Assembly: GCF_001896205.1 (NCBI RefSeq)
Contig: NZ_MPNU01000001.1
Coordinates: 49,044 to 113,043, forward strand
Direction of reading: 5' to 3'
DNA from: Edwardsiella piscicida
GTDB lineage: Bacteria; Pseudomonadota; Gammaproteobacteria; Enterobacterales; Enterobacteriaceae
Length of the DNA stretch: 64,000 bases
This document shows, piece by piece, positions 58,016 to 64,000 of this stretch. A program made the translations under genes and the position numbers. The notes under the pieces were generated by a model, which worked only from the letters and a program-made list of their open reading frames with translations, did not search any database and was not told the origin of the DNA. Within the stretch, counting starts at the first letter, position 1; each line of letters starts with the position of its first letter.

Positions 58016-59275
58016 ATGACGTTTTCTGCTTTTGGCGAGAGATTTACCCGTTACTCCGCAATCACCCGTCTGATGGACGATCTCAATAATGGTCTGCGCA
58101 CGCCAGGCGCCGTTATGCTGGGCGGCGGTAACCCGGCGCGGATTGCGCAGATGGATGCGTATTTTACCTCCCTATGCGGTGAGCTGCTGGAGGAGGGGAC
58201 GCTGGGCGAAGCGCTGTGTAACTATGATGGGCCACAGGGTAAGGATACGCTGCTGGAGGCGTTGGCCAGACTGCTGTCAGAACAGTATGGCTGGCCGATT
58301 GGGCCACAAAATATTGCGCTGACTAACGGCAGTCAGAGCGCGTTTTTCTACCTTTTTAACCTGTTTGCGGGACGGTGCAGCGATGGCACTCGGCGGCGGG
58401 TCCTGTTTCCGCTGGCGCCGGAGTATATCGGCTATGCCGACGCCGGCCTGGAGGATGATCTGTTTGTGGCGCTTAAGCCCAGCATTGCCCTGCTGCCGCA
58501 GGGGCAGTTCAAGTACCATATCGACTTCGATCGCCTGAAGATTGAGGATGACATTGGCCTGATCTGCGTATCGCGGCCAACCAACCCAACCGGAAACGTG
58601 CTGACGGATGAAGAGCTTACCCGCCTAGACGCGCTGGCGCGGCAGCATCGCGTCCCGCTGCTGATCGACAACGCCTACGGGGTACCCTTTCCCGGCATCA
58701 TCTTTACCGAGGCGACGCCGCTGTGGAACCCGAATACGATCCTGTGCATGAGTTTGTCGAAGCTAGGGTTGCCGGGCGTACGCTGCGGGATCGTGGTGGC
58801 TGACGAACGAACCATTCAGGCGCTGAGCAATATGAACGGCGTCATCAGTCTCTCTCCGGGCAGCATGGGTCCCGCGCTGGCGCTGCGCATGATCGAGCGT
58901 GGCGATCTGCTGCGGCTGAGCCGTGAGGTGATTCGCCCGTTCTATCAGCAGCGCGTTGACCAGACGCTGGCGATTATTCGCCGCTATCTGCCGGAGGAGC
59001 GCTGTCTGATCCACCGGCCTGAGGGGGCGATTTTTCTTTGGCTATGGTTTAAGGATCTGCCGATTGGCAGCGAGGAGCTGTATCAGCGGCTGAAACAGCG
59101 CGGCGTACTGATGGTTCCCGGCGACTATTTCTTCCCCGGGCTAGCGCAGGCGTGGCCGCATACCCGGCAGTGTATGCGCATGAACTATGTGCCCGATCCG
59201 ACGTTGATTGAGCGCGGGGTGCAGATCCTGGCAGAAGAGGTTGAGCGCGCCTACCGCGAAGCGGGCGCCGCCTAG
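58016..59275 (+). CDS. avtA: valine-pyruvate aminotransferase AvtA
   Basis: PLP-dependent class I/II aminotransferase (419 residues) exchanging amino groups between valine, alanine and their keto acids. The substrate loop is MLGGGNPARI, the SRPTNPTGNV block is conserved, and the PLP-binding lysine is in CMSLSKLGLPG. Length and sequence match E. coli AvtA. Monocistronic. Confidence 0.95.
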   Translation: MTFSAFGERFTRYSAITRLMDDLNNGLRTPGAVMLGGGNPARIAQMDAYFTSLCGELLEEGTLGEALCNYDGPQGKDTLLEALARLLSEQYGWPIGPQNIALTNGSQSAFFYLFNLFAGRCSDGTRRRVLFPLAPEYIGYADAGLEDDLFVALKPSIALLPQGQFKYHIDFDRLKIEDDIGLICVSRPTNPTGNVLTDEELTRLDALARQHRVPLLIDNAYGVPFPGIIFTEATPLWNPNTILCMSLSKLGLPGVRCGIVVADERTIQALSNMNGVISLSPGSMGPALALRMIERGDLLRLSREVIRPFYQQRVDQTLAIIRRYLPEERCLIHRPEGAIFLWLWFKDLPIGSEELYQRLKQRGVLMVPGDYFFPGLAQAWPHTRQCMRMNYVPDPTLIERGVQILAEEVERAYREAGAA

Positions 59276-59295
59276 CGAGGCATTCGCCGTCACAA

Positions 59296-59329
59296 TAAAA
59301 AACCCGGCATCGGCGCCGGGTTTTTTATT
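59296..59329. terminator. bidirectional terminator between avtA and the DUF3053 gene
   Basis: A-tract, AACCCGGC, ATCG, GCCGGGTT-type stem, then a T-tract. The flanking A and T runs allow function on both strands for these convergent genes. Confidence 0.85.
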
Positions 59330-59346
59330 GTCTTGAGACAGGCCGT

Positions 59347-60066
59347 TTAGTTCTGCAGCAGCCCGGCATTTTGCTGCTTTGCCGCCATCAGCGTCTGGTA
59401 TTTGGCGGACAGATCGCGCATCAGCTGGTTGTACTGATCGACCTGAGCCTGAGTTTGCAGCTGTACGCCCTGATTATCGAAGCGCGCCTGCGGTCCCAGA
59501 TTTTGTAGGAAATCACCGACCTGTACCAGCGTTTGGGCGACGTCTGCCGCCTGCGGGATCATCGGCATAACGGCGTTGCTGGGGCCGGTGACAATCTTGG
59601 TGAAGGCTTTATCGAAGACGGCTTTGACCTCTTCAGGCTGCTTCAGCGTGGCATAGGCACCGTCGGCCTGAGCCTTGGCACTCTGGATCTGCTGGCCCAG
59701 CATGTTCAGCGCGCCAAGCTCCTGCTGCAGACGATCGCGCTGGGTCAGATACTCCTGCGGGGTACGGATCTGCTGCAGGGTACTGAACAGCGGCGTCATG
59801 CTGGCTTCCATGGCGCGGTTAAAGTTCTGAGAAAAGGTGACCAGGACAGCATAGTCGCCGGCATAGTGCCCCAGCTGCTGTTTTTGGGCCTCGCTCAGGG
59901 TGGGGATCGTAACGCTGCCGCGCATTACCGTATTCTGTAGATAGTCGATAAAGGCTTTTTGCTGCTCTTTATCGCTATCGCCGCAGCCACTCAGCTGCAT
60001 GACTAAAAAGAGTGCCATAACGGGCATCAGCAGGCGCTGTGCCCATGTTTTTACTGCGAAGGTCAT
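59347..60066 (-). CDS. yiaF: DUF3053 lipoprotein, YiaF-like
   Basis: 239 residues. The N-terminal signal ends in a lipobox (VMQLSGCGD, Cys at about residue 28), so it is a predicted lipoprotein. The rest is Gln- and Ala-rich and helical, with coiled-coil tendency (about 95-150 and 205-235). It resembles E. coli YiaF (DUF3053). Function unknown. It lies between avtA and glyS. Confidence 0.82.
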   Translation of the reverse strand: MTFAVKTWAQRLLMPVMALFLVMQLSGCGDSDKEQQKAFIDYLQNTVMRGSVTIPTLSEAQKQQLGHYAGDYAVLVTFSQNFNRAMEASMTPLFSTLQQIRTPQEYLTQRDRLQQELGALNMLGQQIQSAKAQADGAYATLKQPEEVKAVFDKAFTKIVTGPSNAVMPMIPQAADVAQTLVQVGDFLQNLGPQARFDNQGVQLQTQAQVDQYNQLMRDLSAKYQTLMAAKQQNAGLLQN

Positions 60067-60155
60067 GTGAGTGACTCCTGTAAACCGCGCAAGAATGGTA
60101 CGAAATCTGTCAATCTAGTGTACCCCGTAAAATGCGGGATAACAGCCATAAAGTA

Positions 60156-60178
60156 AAAAACCCGCCTAACGGCGGGTT
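60156..60178 (-). terminator. glyQS terminator
   Basis: On the minus strand AACCCGCC, GTTA, GGCGGGTT followed by T residues, 20 bp after glyS. Confidence 0.88.
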
Positions 60179-60198
60179 CGATAGCCTGCTCTGCTAAC

Positions 60199-62268
60199 CT
60201 ACTGCAGAACGGAGATGTCGGCGACCTGCAGGAACAGATCGCGCAGCTTGTTCAGCAGCGTCAGGCGGTTGATGCGGACCTGCTCATCGTCGGCCATGAC
60301 CATAACCTGCTCGAAGAAGTCATCGACTGGCTGACGCAGGGTAGCCAGCTCAACCAGCGCTTCCTGATAGCGGCCGTCGGCGAACAGCGGCGCCAGCTTC
60401 TCCTGCAGCGTGATCAGGTTGGCCGCCAGGCGGATTTCCGCCGGCTCTTTCAGCAGGACGGCCTGAACCTGTTCAGCCAGGACATCGCCTGATTTGGTCA
60501 GGATATTGGAGACGCGCTTGTTCGCGGCGGCCAGCGTAGCGGTCTCCGGCAGCGTACGGAAGTGGCTGACGGCGCGTACGCGGGCGTCGAAGTCGGCCGG
60601 ACGGGTCGGACGGCGCGCCAGCACCGCCTGAATGGTGTCAACGGCATGGCCCTCTTCTTGATACCACGCGCGGAAGCGGCCCAGCATAAACTCCACGACG
60701 TCATCGACGACGTTGGCGTTGCTCAGCTTGTCACCGTACAGGCGCACGGCTTCCTGCGTCAGGGTCAGCAGATCCAGCGGCAGCTTTTTCTCTACGACGA
60801 TACGCAGTACGCCCAGTGCGGCGCGGCGCAGCGCAAACGGATCTTTATCGCCCTTCGGATGCTGGCCGATGCCGAAGATCCCCGCCAGGGTATCCATTTT
60901 ATCGGCAATGGCGACAGCGCAGGCGACCAGAGAGGTGGGCAGCGCATCGCCGGCAAAGCGCGGCATATACTGTTCGTTCAGGGCGACGGCGACCTCGTCG
61001 GCCTCGCCGTCGTGGCGAGCATAGTGCATCCCCATGACCCCCTGGGTGTCGGTGAACTCAAACACCATGTTGGTCATCAGGTCACACTTGGAGAGCAGGC
61101 CCGCGCGGGTTGCCATATTGACATCGGCGCCGATCTGCTGGGCAATCCAGCCGGCCAGCGCGGTGATGCGATCGGTCTTATCACGCAGGCTGCCCAGCTG
61201 CTGCTGGAACAGCACGGTCTCCAGACGCGGCAGATTGTCCTCAAGACGCTGCTTACGGTCGGTTTTGAAGAAGAACTCGGCGTCGGCCAGACGCGGACGC
61301 ACGACCTTCTCGTTGCCAGAGATGATCTGCTGGGCATCTTTGGAGTCAATATTGGCGACAAAGATGAAGTTTGGCAGCAGCTTGCCCGCGGCATCGTAAA
61401 CCGGGAAGTATTTCTGGTCACCTTTCATGGTGTATACCAGCGCCTCTGCCGGAACAGCGAGGAATTTCTCTTCGAACTTGGCGGTCAGTACGACCGGCCA
61501 TTCGACCAGAGAGGTGACCTCTTCCAGCAGGCTGTCGCTCAGATCGGCTACGCCGCCGATGCGGGCCGCAGCGGCTTCGGCATCGCGCTTGATCAGCGCC
61601 TTGCGGGCGTCATAGTCAGCGATAACCTTGCCACGCTCCAGCAGGATCTGCGGATACTGATCGGCGCTGTCGATGGTGAACTCGGCTTCGCCCATAAAGC
61701 GGTGGCCGCGGATGACGCGATCGGACGGCACCCCAAGGATCGTCGCCGGAATGCTTTCGCTGCCCAGCAGCAGGGTGACGGTATGTACCGGGCGGACAAA
61801 CTGCGTATCGCTGTCGCCCCAGCGCATCAGCTTGGGGATAGGCAGGCGTGACAGGGCGTTGGCGACCAGCGTCGGCAGCAGATCCTGGGCACGTTGCCCT
61901 TTCTGCAGCGCGCGGTACAGCAGCCACTCGCCTTTGTCGGTGCTCAGGCGCTCGGCCTGATCGACGCTGATGCCACAGCCGCGGGCCCAGCCCTCGGCCG
62001 CCTTGGTCGGCTTACCGTCGGCGTCGAACGCCTGGGCGATGGCCGGACCCCGTTTCTCGATCTCGCGATCGGGCTGCGCCGCGTTCAGGGCGGCGACTTT
62101 CAGCGCCAGGCGGCGCGGTGCGGCGAACCATTCGATATCGCCGTGCGCCAGACCGGCATTATCCAGTTCTGTGCGGAAGTTGTCGGCAAAGGCCTGCGCC
62201 AGGGAGCGAAGTGCTTTCGGCGGCAGCTCTTCCGTGCCGATTTCAACCAGGAAAGTCTGTTGCGTCAT
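60199..62268 (-). CDS. glyS: glycyl-tRNA synthetase beta subunit
   Basis: 689-residue beta subunit of the alpha2-beta2 glycyl-tRNA synthetase. It carries tRNA-binding regions, an HD-like domain and a C-terminal anticodon-binding domain. It begins [20 protein letters not shown], the family signature, and contains [11 protein letters not shown]. Ten bases downstream of glyQ. Confidence 0.97.
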   Translation of the reverse strand: MTQQTFLVEIGTEELPPKALRSLAQAFADNFRTELDNAGLAHGDIEWFAAPRRLALKVAALNAAQPDREIEKRGPAIAQAFDADGKPTKAAEGWARGCGISVDQAERLSTDKGEWLLYRALQKGQRAQDLLPTLVANALSRLPIPKLMRWGDSDTQFVRPVHTVTLLLGSESIPATILGVPSDRVIRGHRFMGEAEFTIDSADQYPQILLERGKVIADYDARKALIKRDAEAAAARIGGVADLSDSLLEEVTSLVEWPVVLTAKFEEKFLAVPAEALVYTMKGDQKYFPVYDAAGKLLPNFIFVANIDSKDAQQIISGNEKVVRPRLADAEFFFKTDRKQRLEDNLPRLETVLFQQQLGSLRDKTDRITALAGWIAQQIGADVNMATRAGLLSKCDLMTNMVFEFTDTQGVMGMHYARHDGEADEVAVALNEQYMPRFAGDALPTSLVACAVAIADKMDTLAGIFGIGQHPKGDKDPFALRRAALGVLRIVVEKKLPLDLLTLTQEAVRLYGDKLSNANVVDDVVEFMLGRFRAWYQEEGHAVDTIQAVLARRPTRPADFDARVRAVSHFRTLPETATLAAANKRVSNILTKSGDVLAEQVQAVLLKEPAEIRLAANLITLQEKLAPLFADGRYQEALVELATLRQPVDDFFEQVMVMADDEQVRINRLTLLNKLRDLFLQVADISVLQ

Positions 62269-62277
62269 GGCTGCCTC

Positions 62278-63186
62278 TTAATCTTTTTTACACATCGGGA
62301 AGCCCAGCGCCTCGCGGGAGGCGTAGTAGGCTTCGGCGACCATTTTGGTCAGGGTACGGATGCGCAGGATGTAGCGCTGGCGCTCGGTCACGGAGATCGC
62401 TTTGCGGGCATCCAGCAGGTTGAAGCTATGGGCAGCCTTCAGAATGCGCTCATAGGCCGGCAGCGGCAGCGGGTGCTCCAGCTCCAGCAGCATGCGGGCT
62501 TCTTTTTCGTACTGTTCAAAGCAGGCGAACAGGAAATCGACGTCAGCGTATTCGAAGTTATAGGTGGACTGCTCCACTTCGTTCTGGTGGAACACGTCGC
62601 CGTAGGTGGTTTTACCCAGCGGGCCATCGCTCCATACCAGGTCGTAGACGCTATCGACGCCCTGGATATACATGGCCAGACGCTCTAAGCCGTAGGTGAT
62701 TTCACCGGTAACCGGCTTACACTCCAGGCCACCCACCTGCTGGAAGTAGGTGAACTGGGTGACTTCCATACCGTTGAGCCAGACTTCCCAGCCAAGGCCC
62801 CAGGCACCCAGGGTCGGGTTTTCCCAGTTATCCTCAACAAAGCGGATATCATGCACGGTGGGATCCAGTCCCAGCGCTTTGAGTGAGCCCAGGTACAGTT
62901 CCTGAATGTTGTCCGGTGACGGCTTGATCACGACCTGAAACTGGTAGTAATGCTGCAGTCGGTTCGGGTTCTCGCCGTAGCGGCCATCGGTCGGACGGCG
63001 GGACGGTTGTACATAGGCGGTCGCCATCGGCTCTGGGCCCAGCGCTCGCAGGCAGGTCATCGGATGGGAAGTGCCGGCGCCGACTTCCATGTCCAGCGGT
63101 TGGACGATGGTGCAGCCCTGGCGCGCCCAATAGTCCTGCAGAGTCAGGATCAGCCCCTGAAAGGTCTTGATATCAAACTTTTGCAT
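62278..63186 (-). CDS. glyQ: glycyl-tRNA synthetase alpha subunit
   Basis: 302-residue class II catalytic subunit. The motif-rich stretch includes [37 protein letters not shown] and the block [15 protein letters not shown]. First gene of glyQS and divergent from tag across about 210 bp. Confidence 0.97.
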   Translation of the reverse strand: MQKFDIKTFQGLILTLQDYWARQGCTIVQPLDMEVGAGTSHPMTCLRALGPEPMATAYVQPSRRPTDGRYGENPNRLQHYYQFQVVIKPSPDNIQELYLGSLKALGLDPTVHDIRFVEDNWENPTLGAWGLGWEVWLNGMEVTQFTYFQQVGGLECKPVTGEITYGLERLAMYIQGVDSVYDLVWSDGPLGKTTYGDVFHQNEVEQSTYNFEYADVDFLFACFEQYEKEARMLLELEHPLPLPAYERILKAAHSFNLLDARKAISVTERQRYILRIRTLTKMVAEAYYASREALGFPMCKKD

Positions 63187-63399
63187 GTTGGATGTGTTCG
63201 CACGCGTTCAAGTGGATTGAAACAGAAAGGATCAGTATACCGCCTGAGCGTAAGATATACAGCAATAGTGCGACAAGGCGCGCTTTTTTAGCCCGCAGGC
63301 GCCGCTATTGCGGATTTTACGTGCAAAATATCGCATCAACGCCGGGCGCTGACGCTCTGGCAGGGTATGATGCGCTGAAGACTGTTATCGGGAGAACGT

Positions 63400-63999
63400 A
63401 TGGACGACCACGCGCCGCCGCGCTGTGCCTGGGTTTCGGCCGATCCTCTGTATATCGCCTATCACGATCATGAGTGGGGTAGGCCGCTGTATGACGGGCA
63501 GGCGTTGTTCGAACTGCTGTGTCTGGAAGGACAGCAGGCCGGGCTCTCCTGGCTGACGGTGCTGAAAAAGCGTCAACGTTACCGGCAGGCTTTCCATGGC
63601 TTTGATCCCGCCAAGGTGGCGGCGATGACGGCAGAGGATATCGCTGACCTGCTGTTGGACCAGGGGCTGATCCGCAACCGGCGCAAGCTGGAGGCGATCG
63701 TCACCAATGCCCGGGCCCTGCTGGCGATGGCGCAGCGCGGCGAGGCGTTTTCGGCCTTTATCTGGTCGTTCGTCGGCGGGGCACCGCTGGCGCCGCCGGA
63801 GGGCGGATGGCAGGCGCTGACGCACACGTCGGTTTCTGATGCCCTGGCCCGCGCGCTGAAGCAGCGCGGTTTTACCTTTGTCGGCACCACGATCTGCTAC
63901 GCCTTCATGCAGGCCTGTGGGATGGTGAATGACCATATGCCCGGCTGCTGTCTGTACCATGATGCGTCCCCTGTATCTGCGTCCGGCCAGGCCCGCTGA
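63400..63999 (+). CDS. tag: DNA-3-methyladenine glycosylase I
   Basis: 199-residue helix-hairpin-helix glycosylase that removes 3-methyladenine from alkylated DNA. Zinc ligands are visible: Cys9 and His near residue 22 (CAWVSADPLYIAYHDHEWG) and the C-terminal His/Cys of VNDHMPGCC. The base-pocket motif LEGQQAGLSW is intact. The stop codon TGA is at 63997-63999, so the gene is complete. Confidence 0.95.
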   Translation: MDDHAPPRCAWVSADPLYIAYHDHEWGRPLYDGQALFELLCLEGQQAGLSWLTVLKKRQRYRQAFHGFDPAKVAAMTAEDIADLLLDQGLIRNRRKLEAIVTNARALLAMAQRGEAFSAFIWSFVGGAPLAPPEGGWQALTHTSVSDALARALKQRGFTFVGTTICYAFMQACGMVNDHMPGCCLYHDASPVSASGQAR

Positions 64000-64000
64000 T

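Overview
The window is a 64 kb piece of a gammaproteobacterial (Enterobacterales) chromosome around the replication origin. Gene content and order follow the enteric oriC-dnaA neighbourhood, and most products are colinear with their E. coli counterparts. The G+C-rich sequence, and differences from E. coli such as the ade/adeP pairing and the loss of other islands, suggest Hafniaceae, most likely Edwardsiella. The genus is an inference from sequence character, not from a database search.

Layout. 0.1-8.2 kb: yieP and a frameshifted hsrA, then the ribose operon rbsDACBK-rbsR on the minus strand behind a promoter with two RbsR operators. 8.3-15.6 kb: kup, ravA-viaA, asnA/asnC, mioC. 15.6-15.9 kb: oriC, with DnaA boxes and three AT-rich 13-mers. 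16-26.2 kb: mnmG, rsmG, a 650 bp intergenic region and the complete atpIBEFHAGDC operon. 26.4-29.9 kb: glmU and glmS, followed by a Tn7-type attachment sequence and an A+T-rich orphan glycosyltransferase. 31-35.7 kb: pstSCAB-phoU behind two Pho boxes. 35.7-39.8 kb: yieH, then adenine deaminase and adenine permease transcribed divergently. 39.8-43.2 kb: the least ordinary stretch, with a secreted TPR/alpha-beta-hydrolase protein and a phosphopantetheinyl-transferase-like protein (both with altered catalytic motifs), a TVP38/YdjX-like membrane protein with a disturbed start, and smrA. 43.2-47.0 kb: mnmE, yidC, yidD, rnpA, rpmH. 47.8-53.9 kb: dnaA-dnaN-recF-gyrB. 54-64 kb: yidA, yidR, yidQ, ibpA-ibpB with two ROSE-type RNA thermometers, avtA, a DUF3053 lipoprotein gene, glyQS and tag.

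Taken together the region covers initiation of replication (oriC, dnaA, dnaN, gyrB), ATP synthesis, amino-sugar precursor supply (glmU, glmS), phosphate uptake, membrane protein insertion, tRNA modification (mnmE and mnmG act as one complex) and proteostasis (ibpAB). No CRISPR array, prophage, insertion sequence, tRNA or rRNA gene was seen. I did not find a clear new multi-gene system. The best leads are the two adjacent apparent pseudoenzymes at 39.8-41.7 kb, a possible small RNA between rsmG and atpI, and the two gene-disrupting frameshifts.
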